Below are positions 42,732 through 51,404 of a stretch of DNA of 64,000 nucleotides, piece after piece. The position numbers and the translations under genes were made by a program. This DNA comes from Chryseobacterium sp. ON_d1. GTDB lineage: Bacteria; Bacteroidota; Bacteroidia; Flavobacteriales; Weeksellaceae. The notes beneath the pieces are model-generated. The model made no database searches, had not been told where the DNA came from, and saw only the letters and a program-made list of their open reading frames with translations. Within the stretch, counting starts at the first letter, position 1. Each line of letters starts with the position of its first letter. Location: NCBI RefSeq assembly GCF_006829085.1, contig NZ_BJTC01000018.1, forward strand, positions 26,506 through 90,505, given 5' to 3'.

Positions 42732-42761
42732 AAAAAAAGAAGCCCACCTTTCGGCAGACTC
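42732..42761 (-). terminator. Terminator of the RND efflux operon
   Basis: On the minus strand GAGTCTGCC and GGTGGGCTTC pair imperfectly around a GAAA loop, followed by seven T residues. Confidence 0.6.
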
Positions 42762-42787
42762 CTATAAAAACAAGATTGAAAAGAATT

Positions 42788-44257
42788 TTATTGTTTGGTA
42801 ATATCCGGAACAGCCAAAGGAGTCTGGTCCCAACCGCCACCAAGCGCTCTATAGACAGCAACACTCGCCTTAAGTTGGTTCACTTTCTTTTCTACCAGCT
42901 CAAACTTTGATTCCAGGGCATCCCGCTGAGTCAGCAGGACTTCCATGTAATCGGCACGGGCATATTTGAACAGGTCGTTGGAAATATCTATAGACTTTGT
43001 TAAGGCATTTACTTCCTTCGATTTGATGTTCACACTGCTTTCCAGATTATGGATTTTAGATAACTGGTTTGCCACTTCAATATAAGCTCCCAAAACGGTC
43101 TGCTCATAATGATACACAGCCTGAATCTGTTTTGCATTGGCATTGTAATAAGCGGCTTTAATGGCTCGTCTGTTGATCAGAGGAGCTGTAAGTTCTCCCG
43201 CAAGAGAAAACAGGAATGACTGAGGCTTGATGATGTACAGAGGATTAAAAGCCTGTAAACCGATTCCGGCAGAAAGATCAAGAGAAGGGTAGAACCTTGC
43301 TTTGGCCACTTTAATGTCCAGCTTGGCTGCAGCCAGCTCATATTCAGCCTGCTTGATATCCGGACGGTTTTCCAGCAAATCAGAAGGAATTCCTCCGTAC
43401 ACAGCTTGCGGAACAACAGAATCAAAAGAATTCTGGCTTCTTTCTACGGGCTGAGGAAATCTTCCTACCAGATAATTGATCTTATTTTCAGTCTCCACAA
43501 TCTTTTGCTGGATGTCATACTGCATTCCCTGGGTTTTCAGAACCTGGGCTTCAAATCGCTGCACTGCCAGCTCATTGGACCGGGCATTCTTTTTTAAATC
43601 CTTGATAATCTCCAGCGCATCATTCTGAATTTTGATATTCTGATTCAGAATAACCAGTTCATTATCCAATGCCAGCAGCTCATAATAAGAATCTGCAATC
43701 TCTGAAATAAGATTGGTGGTCATGAAGTTTTTGCCTTCAATGCTGGCAAGATATCGCTGTACCTGAGCTTTCGTTGCATTATGAAGTTTTCCCCAGATAT
43801 CTGTTTCCCATTGTGCCTGGGCACCTACTCCAAAATCAAATAATGGCTCCGGCATTTCACGGCCGGGTTCTATTTCAGTGTTGGCCTCCATAGCCCCGAT
43901 ATTGGTATAGCGGCTTACCTTATCTACTCCTGCACCGGCTTTTAAACCCACAGAAGGAAGATATTCCCCTTTCCTGGCTTTGATTTCATTTTTAGACATT
44001 TCAATTTCCTGAAGAACAATATTAAGTTCCTGGTTATTCTGAAGAGCCTGGCTAATCAGTTCCTGAAGATGAGGATCACTGAAGTATTCATTCCACTTCA
44101 TTTTTCCTGTATTGATGGTGTCATTTTCTGCCGGACCGTATTTTTCGGGAACGGTTTTATTCTCAGCACGCTGTTCTATTTCGATAGGTTTACAGGCAGT
44201 AAGACTTAATAAGAAGACTGCCAGACCTGCATATTGATATATTTTTCTTTTATTCAT
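42788..44257 (-). CDS. RND efflux outer-membrane factor (OprM/TolC family lipoprotein)
   Basis: 489 residues with a lipoprotein signal (LAVFLLSLTACKP). The two outer-membrane-efflux repeats are visible, with WNEYFSDPHLQELISQALQN and long helices, DLLENRPDIKQAEYELAAAK, and ARFYPSLDLSAGIGLQ. Trimers form the outer-membrane channel of tripartite pumps. Its start overlaps the permease gene by 8 bases. Confidence 0.95.
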   Translation of the reverse strand: MNKRKIYQYAGLAVFLLSLTACKPIEIEQRAENKTVPEKYGPAENDTINTGKMKWNEYFSDPHLQELISQALQNNQELNIVLQEIEMSKNEIKARKGEYLPSVGLKAGAGVDKVSRYTNIGAMEANTEIEPGREMPEPLFDFGVGAQAQWETDIWGKLHNATKAQVQRYLASIEGKNFMTTNLISEIADSYYELLALDNELVILNQNIKIQNDALEIIKDLKKNARSNELAVQRFEAQVLKTQGMQYDIQQKIVETENKINYLVGRFPQPVERSQNSFDSVVPQAVYGGIPSDLLENRPDIKQAEYELAAAKLDIKVAKARFYPSLDLSAGIGLQAFNPLYIIKPQSFLFSLAGELTAPLINRRAIKAAYYNANAKQIQAVYHYEQTVLGAYIEVANQLSKIHNLESSVNIKSKEVNALTKSIDISNDLFKYARADYMEVLLTQRDALESKFELVEKKVNQLKASVAVYRALGGGWDQTPLAVPDITKQ

Positions 44258-47200
44258 AATGGATCATGTCTTCGCTTAATGGAGATTCATCTTCGTCTTT
44301 AATCATTTTTTTACCATCAGACCACTTGGCAAATATGTAGTAGAGCCCCGGAATAACAATGACTCCGAATAGTGTTCCTATAAGCATTCCTCCCAATGAA
44401 GAAGCCCCGATGGTATGGTTTCCGATAGCTCCGGCACCTCTTGCAAAAACAAGCGGAACCAATCCTGCAATAAACGCAAAAGAGGTCATCAGGATCGGTC
44501 TGAAACGGGCTTTGGAGCCCTCAACCGCTGCTTCCAGGATAGAATCTCCCGCCTGGCGCCTTTTCACCGCAAATTCAACAATAAGTACTGCGTTTTTACC
44601 CAGTAATCCGATAATCATAATTAATCCTACCTGTGCATAAATGTCATTTTCCAGTCCCATTGCTTTTAACAGTAAGAAAGATCCGAATACTCCCACCGGA
44701 AGCGAACACAGTACAGCAAAAGGAATGAGGAAGCTTTCATACTGAGCTGCCAGAACCAGATACACAAATACCAGAACAACAAGGAAGACATAGATGGCCT
44801 CGTTACCACGCTGCGCCTCATCGTAAGACAATCCTTCCCATGCCACTTTATATCCGTGAGGAAGTGTTTTTGCCGCGGTTTCATTGATGGCCTGAATAGC
44901 ATCAGCGGTTGTATATCCAGCGGCCGGAAGTCCACGGATTGCAGCTGAATTGTACATATTGTAGCGGGTAATCTCGTTAGGTCCCTGTGTTTTTTTCATC
45001 GTCATAAAGGCTGAATAAGGAACCATTTCATCACGGTCGTTTTTTACATACAGATTCATGATATCTGTAGGAAGTCTTCTGAATTCCGGGGACGACTGTA
45101 CATATACCTTAAAGAACTGTCCGAAACGGATAAAGCCCTGCTCATAGGTACTACCGATCAGAATGTTGAGGTTATCCATCGCTTTTCCTATAGAAACTCC
45201 TTTCTGCATGGCGGCATTATTGTCAAACACCAGCTCATACTGAGGATAATTGGCAGCAAAGAAGGTAAATACTCCTGAAAGTTCTTTACGCTTTTTTAGC
45301 TGGGCGATGAAATTTTTATTGGCTTTGTCAAATTCCTGATAATCGGTAGTTCTGTTCAGATCCAGAAGTCTCATGGAGAAACCTCCAGAAGATCCGAATC
45401 CTGGTACAGCCGGCGGTTCAAAGAACTCAATCGTAGCTCCGAGGTCTTTTGATTTTTCTTCCAGTTCTTCCATGATTTCCTTTACAGAATGATCACGGTC
45501 ATTCCAGCTTTTAAGGTTGATCAGACAGGTCCCTGCATTGGAGCCGCGCCCTTCCGTCATAATCTCATATCCAGCCAGTGACGATACAGATTCCACACCG
45601 TCTACGCCCATACATATTTTCTGTAAGGTCCTCGAAACTTTATTGGTCTGCTCCAGGGTAGAACCCGGAGGAGTCTGGATAATCGCATAGATGGTTCCCT
45701 GGTCTTCATTCGGGATAAATCCGCCTGGCAATACTTTGTTGATCACAAAAATTCCTGCACAGAAAGCAATCAGAATTCCCCATGTCACCACTTTTCGGCT
45801 CACAATTTTTCTAAGGAATGAAGCGTATTTTCCGGTTACTTTATCAAAACCGCTGTTAAAAGAGTCTAAAGCTTTGGTGAAAATATTGACTTTTTTAGGC
45901 TTTCCATGATGGTTTTTCAATAACATTGCCGCCAAAACCGGAGTCAGCGTAAGCGCTACTACTGCAGAAATCACAATAGAACTAGCCATAGTAATAGAAA
46001 ACTGACGATAGAAAGTTCCCACCGGACCTGTCATAAATGAAATAGGGATAAACACGGCTACCATCACGGCTGTAATGGCAATAATGGCTCCGGCAATTTC
46101 ACCCATCACTTCTTTTACCGCTTTATAAGGCGAAATATTACTGTCTTCCATCTTGGCATGAACGGCTTCTATCACCACAATCGCGTTGTCAACTACAATA
46201 CCGATGGCCAGTACCAATGCGAAAAGGGTAACAAGGTTGATGGTTAATCCGAAGAACTGGATCACAAAGAATGTTCCGATCAGAGAAACCGGCACGGCAA
46301 TAATAGGAATCAGGGTAGAACGCCAGTCACCCAGGAAAATGAAAACCACGATGGCCACAAGGATAAACGCATCTCTCAATGTATGCATTACCTGCTCAAT
46401 AGAAGCATCAAGGAATTGCGAAACGTCATAACTGATTTTGTAATCAACCCCCGGAGGGAAGTTTCCTTTCATTTCTGCAAGTTTTGCCTTGACATCCCTG
46501 ATTACATCATTCGCATTACTTCCGTAGTTCTGTTTTAAAACGATAGAAGCGGAAGGATGCCCATCAAGATTGGAATAAATATCAAAGAACTCACTTCCAA
46601 GTTCCACTTTGGCAATATCTTTCAGCTTTACATTCTCTCCTTCAGCATTGGAACGGACAATGATATTTTCATACTCTTCCGGCTTGTTGTACTGTCCTTT
46701 ATAGGTCAATACATATTCCAGCGACTGTGCTGCAATACCGGAACTTTGCCCGATTCTTCCCGGACGTCCGATGATACTTTGTTCGCCAATAGCTTTCATC
46801 ACCTCATCTACCGAGATATCGTAAGCACGCATACGGTCGGGGTTCAGCCAGATACGCATGGCATATCTCCGGCTTCCCAGGATCTGAGATTTTGCAATCC
46901 CATGGATACGGTTGATTTCCGGGATGATATTCACCATAGAGTAGTTGTACAGGAACTTTTCATCCATACTTTTATTCGTACTGTAAAGATTCACGTACAT
47001 CAGCATACTCGGCTGGATCGGGTTTACCACAACCCCTTCTTTCTGTACAAGTTCCGGTAATAGAGGCATTACCTGGTCTACTCTGGTTTTTACCAGTACT
47101 ACCGCTTCATTAGGATCGGTTCCGGGATCAAAGACAACATTGACTGTAGCTTCTCCGGCACTGGTGGCATCGGTAGTGATGTACCGCATTCCCTGAACAC

Positions 47201-47411
47201 CATTGATGGCATTTTCAATCGTAATCAAAGATGATTTCACCAATACATCTGCACTCGCTCCGGGGAAGGCAATAGATACAGCTACTGTTGTAGGCGCAAT
47301 TTTAGGAAACTGCTCTGTAGGAAGCTGCTTCATCGCGATACCCCCCATAAACAGGATTACAACCGATATCACAATGGCGAAAACCGGTCGGTGTATTACT
47401 TTTTTAAACAT
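44250..47411 (-). CDS. RND efflux permease (AcrB/HAE1 type)
   Basis: 1053 residues, the usual size, with 12 membrane helices and two large periplasmic loops. Landmarks are the start FKKVIHRPVFAIVISVVILF, the helix-4 segment AIGIVVDNAIVVIEAV (the first proton-relay Asp kept, the second replaced by Asn, as in many relatives) and GLLGKNAVLIVEFAVKRR with the relay Lys. It exports hydrophobic drugs or metabolites with proton flow. Located between the adaptor and channel genes in one operon. Confidence 0.96.
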   Translation of the reverse strand: MFKKVIHRPVFAIVISVVILFMGGIAMKQLPTEQFPKIAPTTVAVSIAFPGASADVLVKSSLITIENAINGVQGMRYITTDATSAGEATVNVVFDPGTDPNEAVVLVKTRVDQVMPLLPELVQKEGVVVNPIQPSMLMYVNLYSTNKSMDEKFLYNYSMVNIIPEINRIHGIAKSQILGSRRYAMRIWLNPDRMRAYDISVDEVMKAIGEQSIIGRPGRIGQSSGIAAQSLEYVLTYKGQYNKPEEYENIIVRSNAEGENVKLKDIAKVELGSEFFDIYSNLDGHPSASIVLKQNYGSNANDVIRDVKAKLAEMKGNFPPGVDYKISYDVSQFLDASIEQVMHTLRDAFILVAIVVFIFLGDWRSTLIPIIAVPVSLIGTFFVIQFFGLTINLVTLFALVLAIGIVVDNAIVVIEAVHAKMEDSNISPYKAVKEVMGEIAGAIIAITAVMVAVFIPISFMTGPVGTFYRQFSITMASSIVISAVVALTLTPVLAAMLLKNHHGKPKKVNIFTKALDSFNSGFDKVTGKYASFLRKIVSRKVVTWGILIAFCAGIFVINKVLPGGFIPNEDQGTIYAIIQTPPGSTLEQTNKVSRTLQKICMGVDGVESVSSLAGYEIMTEGRGSNAGTCLINLKSWNDRDHSVKEIMEELEEKSKDLGATIEFFEPPAVPGFGSSGGFSMRLLDLNRTTDYQEFDKANKNFIAQLKKRKELSGVFTFFAANYPQYELVFDNNAAMQKGVSIGKAMDNLNILIGSTYEQGFIRFGQFFKVYVQSSPEFRRLPTDIMNLYVKNDRDEMVPYSAFMTMKKTQGPNEITRYNMYNSAAIRGLPAAGYTTADAIQAINETAAKTLPHGYKVAWEGLSYDEAQRGNEAIYVFLVVLVFVYLVLAAQYESFLIPFAVLCSLPVGVFGSFLLLKAMGLENDIYAQVGLIMIIGLLGKNAVLIVEFAVKRRQAGDSILEAAVEGSKARFRPILMTSFAFIAGLVPLVFARGAGAIGNHTIGASSLGGMLIGTLFGVIVIPGLYYIFAKWSDGKKMIKDEDESPLSEDMIHYE

Positions 47412-47426
47412 AATGCTGCTTTTGGG

Positions 47427-48512
47427 TTACTCGGCGTACAGATCCAGATTCGACATTACTTTTTCAGGCTTTTGGTATTTTGAACTGATCTTTTGATTTT
47501 CCTGAACCATTCTAAGACCCTCCAGAAGGATTCTGTCATCCTTTCCAAGCCCTGAAGCGACTACATAAATATGTGGTAATTCAGCAGCAACTTTTATTTC
47601 TCTGGCATGTACTTTGCCATCTTTGCCGATCACATAAACGTATTTCTTTTCCAGCTCCTCGAAGGTTGCTTTCTGGGGGATCATCATGGCGTTGGCATAA
47701 GGGGATGTGATGACGATGTTTCCGGTTTCTCCGTATCTCAGCAGTCCTTTAGGGTTAGGAAATGTTGCTCTGTAGGCAATATTCCCTGTTTCATTGTCAA
47801 AGTCAGACTCTATTGTCTGTACAATACCGTCCTGAGTGAATTCTTTGCCATTGGCCATTCTCAGACGTACATGCATTGGATTGCTGTCCTTTTTGGCGTC
47901 CATCTGATTAAGATATTCAGCCTCCGGTACATTAAAATATACCCACATTTTACTGTTGTCGGAAAGTTCAGTTACCAGTTCACCTTCATCCACCAGGCTT
48001 CCTTTTCTGACATGCAGTTTTCCTACAATTCCATTAAAGGGAGCCCGGATTTCTGTGAATTTCAAATGGGTATTCATTGAAGCAAGTTCAGCCTGAGCTT
48101 TTTCATATCTTGCTTTAGCCATCGCCATTTCCTGCGGGGCTACAATGTTTTTGTCTGAAAGGTTTTTGGTATTCTGATATTCGATTTGTGCATATTTCGA
48201 CTCTGCTTTTGCACGGTTTACATCAGACTCATAAAGATTAGGCATGATTTTAAATAGCAGCTGCCCCTTTTGTACAAATTGTCCTTCATCTACATAAATA
48301 GACTGAATGTATCCCTTTTCCTGAGCACGGAGCTCAATATGATTGATAGAACGGATTTGTGCTACATAATCTTTATTGACCAAAGTATCTTTTACAAGCG
48401 GGCTTGTAACGTTGAATGACGCTGCTTCTGTCTTTTCTTTTTTTTCAGGCTGACAGGCTGCTAACAAGAAAATAAGGCACAGATTAATATACATGAGACT
48501 TTTCTTGACCAT
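47427..48512 (-). CDS. RND efflux periplasmic adaptor (membrane fusion lipoprotein)
   Basis: 361 residues with a lipoprotein signal (INLCLIFLLAACQPEKK). The biotinyl-lipoyl-like halves (IELRAQEKGYIQSIYVDEGQ, FTEIRAPFNGIVGKLHVRKG), the alpha-helical hairpin between them and the beta-barrel end are in the expected order. It is the first gene of the operon and links permease and channel. No regulator gene is adjacent on the same strand. Confidence 0.95.
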   Translation of the reverse strand: MVKKSLMYINLCLIFLLAACQPEKKEKTEAASFNVTSPLVKDTLVNKDYVAQIRSINHIELRAQEKGYIQSIYVDEGQFVQKGQLLFKIMPNLYESDVNRAKAESKYAQIEYQNTKNLSDKNIVAPQEMAMAKARYEKAQAELASMNTHLKFTEIRAPFNGIVGKLHVRKGSLVDEGELVTELSDNSKMWVYFNVPEAEYLNQMDAKKDSNPMHVRLRMANGKEFTQDGIVQTIESDFDNETGNIAYRATFPNPKGLLRYGETGNIVITSPYANAMMIPQKATFEELEKKYVYVIGKDGKVHAREIKVAAELPHIYVVASGLGKDDRILLEGLRMVQENQKISSKYQKPEKVMSNLDLYAE

Positions 48513-48616
48513 GATAATATTGTTTTATAATAATTTATAATTGAAAAAAATAGAGTTACCTGCTCTCAAATAGAATTGAAAGCCTATAAAAAGATTTCGG
48601 GAAAATTATTATAAAA

Positions 48617-49075
48617 TCACAGTCTGATGACCCTGTACTGAATGTACAGATCATCATGTAAAGTTTTTAAATATTCTGACTGAGAAAGTGAAACAGCGAT
48701 TTTTCTGTCATGAAAGGTAGTGACAAAACCTGAGATCAGGTGCCAGAAACCATCTTTGAAAAGCACAAGAAGCTCTGTAGAATCGGATGTCTCTAGATTG
48801 TCGTCATTTTCGTTGTCATTTTCAGAAAGATTAGCTCTGATCTTGTTATAGCGGGGATGACTGATATTGTAAGCATCATTGGTCTCTTGATTTTTAATAA
48901 AGGCAAAAGATTTTTTGATGCTTTTTTTCTGATGAACCAGAAGATCTGTAGTAAAGTGAAGATCAGAAGAAGTATCTGTTGAAATATACTGCTGAATTTG
49001 CCCATAATACCAACCTAAAACGGTAAGCAAGGCAAATAATAAGCTGTATAAATATTGATAAAATCTTTTCTGCAT
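48617..49075 (-). CDS. Membrane-anchored protein of unknown function
   Basis: 152 residues from the ATG at 49075 (MQKRFYQYLYSLLFALLTVL); an upstream TTG is rejected. One N-terminal helix is followed by a polar region rich in Asn/Asp/Glu (NLSENDNENDDNLETSDSTE) and a beta-rich end. A TACCTTTG -7 box lies just upstream on the minus strand (49090-49083), so the mRNA leader would be very short. It precedes the RND operon by 104 bases on the same strand and may be expressed with it. Confidence 0.6.
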   Translation of the reverse strand: MQKRFYQYLYSLLFALLTVLGWYYGQIQQYISTDTSSDLHFTTDLLVHQKKSIKKSFAFIKNQETNDAYNISHPRYNKIRANLSENDNENDDNLETSDSTELLVLFKDGFWHLISGFVTTFHDRKIAVSLSQSEYLKTLHDDLYIQYRVIRL

Positions 49076-49299
49076 CCAGAGACAAAGGTAACTAAAACTT
49101 AAAAATAAGTGCAACCGCTAAAGATTAAAAAAGTGTTAAAAAGTAATAGGCTTACTGAAAAAATCCGTTTGTTTTCCAGACTTTATTGAAAATTAAAGAG
49201 AAGTGGTGTATCTATGAAAGGTAAAATCAATAAACAGGATAGAAAAAAGCTAAAAAAATAAATAGACAACTTTGTCTATTTAATATCTATCTTTGCTTC
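49076..49299. promoter_or_regulatory. Divergent promoter region
   Basis: It holds the -7 box of the minus-strand gene (49083-49090), a 22-bp palindrome (49260-49281) and the TATCTTTG -7 box of the TetR gene (49288-49295). The middle is AT-rich. Confidence 0.5.
49260..49281. promoter_or_regulatory. Probable TetR operator
   Basis: A perfect palindrome of arms AAATAGACAA and TTGTCTATTT around CT, 6 bases before the -7 box of the TetR gene, so bound repressor would cover the -33 region. Confidence 0.65.
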
Positions 49300-49863
49300 A
49301 TGAAACAGAGAGGACAGGCTGTCATTGACAAAATTTTAGATATCGCAGAAAAATTATTCTACGAACAGGGGTATAACAATACCGGAATTAACCAGATTAT
49401 AAGTGAATCTGATATTGCAAAAGCTTCTTTATATAAGCATTTTGAAACAAAAACTGATTTATTAATTGCCTATATCCAGCGTATGCATCAGCTTTGGTTC
49501 AGCAGGCTGGAAGTCAGTGTAAATGCGGTCAGCGACCCTAAGGAAAAGCTGCTGGCCATTTTTGACCATCACACCAAGCGACAGGAAATCAGACAGTATG
49601 GAGGATGTCCGTTTATTAAGGCCAATGATGAAGCCGGAACAAGTGATCCCAGGGTGTTAGCAGAGATTCAGGCAACAAAAGTTCACAGTAAGGAATTTAT
49701 AAAAACACTTGTGATAAATTCCGGTCACAAACAAATGCTTACCGATGAGGATCTTACCGAAATGATCTATGTAATGCTGGAAGGTTCTATAGTTACAGCT
49801 TCCGTTTTTAAAAATCCGGATGAGATACAAACAGCAAAAAAAATTATTCAAAAACTGATTTAA
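49300..49863 (+). CDS. TetR/AcrR family transcriptional regulator
   Basis: 187 residues. The N-terminus (GQAVIDKILDIAEKLFYEQG, YNNTGINQIISESDIAKASL, YKHFETKTDLLIAYI) is a standard TetR helix-turn-helix. The C-terminal domain includes GGCPFIKANDEAG, common in regulators of efflux or detoxification genes. It starts about 5 bases after a -7 box, so it is likely leaderless, and ends one base before the MFS gene. It probably represses this two-gene operon through the 22-bp palindrome. Confidence 0.9.
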   Translation: MKQRGQAVIDKILDIAEKLFYEQGYNNTGINQIISESDIAKASLYKHFETKTDLLIAYIQRMHQLWFSRLEVSVNAVSDPKEKLLAIFDHHTKRQEIRQYGGCPFIKANDEAGTSDPRVLAEIQATKVHSKEFIKTLVINSGHKQMLTDEDLTEMIYVMLEGSIVTASVFKNPDEIQTAKKIIQKLI

Positions 49864-49864
49864 A

Positions 49865-51205
49865 ATGAAAACTACAAATAATAAGTGGCTGGAACTCATC
49901 ATTGTTCTGGCAGCCCCTTTACTTTCTGTTATAGACGTGTTTATTATCAATATAGCCATACCCACTATCAAAAAAGGGGTTCATGCGACCGATGGTGAAA
50001 TGCAGTTCGTTATTGCTGGCTATCTTCTCGGTTATGCTGCTTTTCTGATTACAGGAGGAAGGGCAGGGGATCATTTCGGAAGAAAAAAAGTATTCTTCTG
50101 GGGAATGCTTGTTTTTACAGTAACTTCCTGTTTATGCGGGTTGTCACAGTCTGCATTACAGCTGAATATCACAAGGTTTTTTCAGGGATTAAGCGCTTCG
50201 TTTATGGTTCCGCAGACCATTGCATTTATTCAGATCCTTTTTACAGAGACTAAAGAGCGGGCGAAAGCATTTGGTCTGTACGGAATTACTCTGGGAACAG
50301 CTGCTGCAATAGGTCAGGTACTTGGTGGTTATTTATCTGATACACATTGGATGATAGAAGGCTGGAGACTGGTTTTCTTTATAAACCTTCCCATAGGGAT
50401 TATCACCCTTTGGGCAACCCAGAAATACGTTACTGAAACCCCCAGACATGAAAGTACAAAATTTGACTACACCGGAGTTGTCATATTAACCTTTGCTCTG
50501 TTCTTTCTTATTTATCCCCTGATTCAGGGACGGGAGTCAGGATGGCCTTTGTGGAGTTTCGGACTTTTAATGCTCTCTTTTGTTCTGTTTGTTATTTTCA
50601 TTTATAATCAAAAAATAAAACTGGGGAAAAATGGTAATCCTTTGATTGATGTCAGATTATTTAAAATAAAGGATTTCAATATCGGGCTTACGGCTGTTTT
50701 ATTTCATTTTATGCTTCATACCGCCTATTTGTTACTGAGTGCCGTATATCTTCAGAACGGACTTGGGATTTCAGCACTGGATTCCGGATTATACTTTATT
50801 GCACCGGGGATTCTGTTTGTTATTTCTTCTGTTATGGCTTCCAGGCTGATTGTAAAATATGGAAAAAAAGTACTGCAGATAGGTGTGGTGATTCTTTTTT
50901 TTGCATTTTATCTTCAGATGACACTTTGGAAGCCGGGAATCAGTACCGGGCTGATCATAGGATTAATGGCAATGTGGGGATTTGGAAATGGTTTGGTTCT
51001 TCCTTCATTATTGAATGTTGCCCTTAAAAATGTGCCTTCCCGGTATGCAGGAAGTGCGGCCGGAATATATTCTACTTTTCAGCAAACCGCTTCTGCATTA
51101 GGGGTTAGTGTTATTGGCGGGGTATTTTTCTATTTTTCAAAAGACGGTTGGCAGACAGCTTATCATTTTGGGATTATTGGTGTTCTTATCTGTGTGATTA
51201 TGTAG
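49865..51205 (+). CDS. MFS exporter (DHA2/EmrB-QacA type), 3' end apparently frameshifted
   Basis: 446 residues with about 13 hydrophobic segments. The opening APLLSVIDVFIINIAIPTIK and motif A GRAGDHFGRKKVFFWG fit the 14-helix drug:H+ antiporters. The chain ends abruptly in a helix (GVLICVIM). Reading on in another frame from 51205 gives GLMLQLLPASEPVGEHGKKT and four more residues to a stop at 51274-51276, a natural-looking helix end and tail. One missing base near 51203 would explain this. The gene may still work, lacking only about 25 residues, or this may be a sequencing slip. Confidence 0.88.
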   Translation: MKTTNNKWLELIIVLAAPLLSVIDVFIINIAIPTIKKGVHATDGEMQFVIAGYLLGYAAFLITGGRAGDHFGRKKVFFWGMLVFTVTSCLCGLSQSALQLNITRFFQGLSASFMVPQTIAFIQILFTETKERAKAFGLYGITLGTAAAIGQVLGGYLSDTHWMIEGWRLVFFINLPIGIITLWATQKYVTETPRHESTKFDYTGVVILTFALFFLIYPLIQGRESGWPLWSFGLLMLSFVLFVIFIYNQKIKLGKNGNPLIDVRLFKIKDFNIGLTAVLFHFMLHTAYLLLSAVYLQNGLGISALDSGLYFIAPGILFVISSVMASRLIVKYGKKVLQIGVVILFFAFYLQMTLWKPGISTGLIIGLMAMWGFGNGLVLPSLLNVALKNVPSRYAGSAAGIYSTFQQTASALGVSVIGGVFFYFSKDGWQTAYHFGIIGVLICVIM

Positions 51206-51314
51206 GTTTGATGTTACAATTATTACCGGCTTCTGAACCCGTAGGTGAACATGGGAAGAAAACAATTAAAGCATAATATTTACCTTGGAGGTTTTTAACA
51301 AAATTAATTTTATT

Positions 51315-51345
51315 TTTGAAATAGCTTTATTCTGCACAATTTTTG
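51315..51345 (+). promoter_or_regulatory. Promoter of the adenosine deaminase-like gene
   Basis: TTTG (51315-51318), a 19-base spacer, and AATTTTTG (51338-51345), one mismatch to TAnnTTTG. Confidence 0.5.
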
Positions 51346-51404
51346 CTGTAACAAGCTACTTTTAACGGTTAATACATGACCGCAGTACAAAATTCTCCAA
51401 TATT

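Larger units (their letters stand above)
41807..42787. other. Long regulatory/repeat region upstream of SusC
   Basis: 981 bases. From right to left: the RND terminator (42732-42761); text related to the 15-bp repeats near 42609-42650; a 7-bp tandem repeat (42556-42580); a GC-richer block (42456-42540); a palindrome (42241-42257); a -7 box (42180-42187); a Cys/Met-rich frame (41999-42148); and a hairpin (41871-41908). The stretch 42258-42455 is AT-rich with no feature recognised. Confidence 0.5.

Noticed and set aside
46557..47060. A 167-codon plus-strand frame opposite the RND permease gene.
   Set aside because: The permease frame is certain, and the antisense product has no recognisable features.
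44250..47411. Asp-to-Asn change next to the first proton-relay Asp in the RND permease.
   Set aside because: Many RND permeases carry VDN at this place, so it is not notable.
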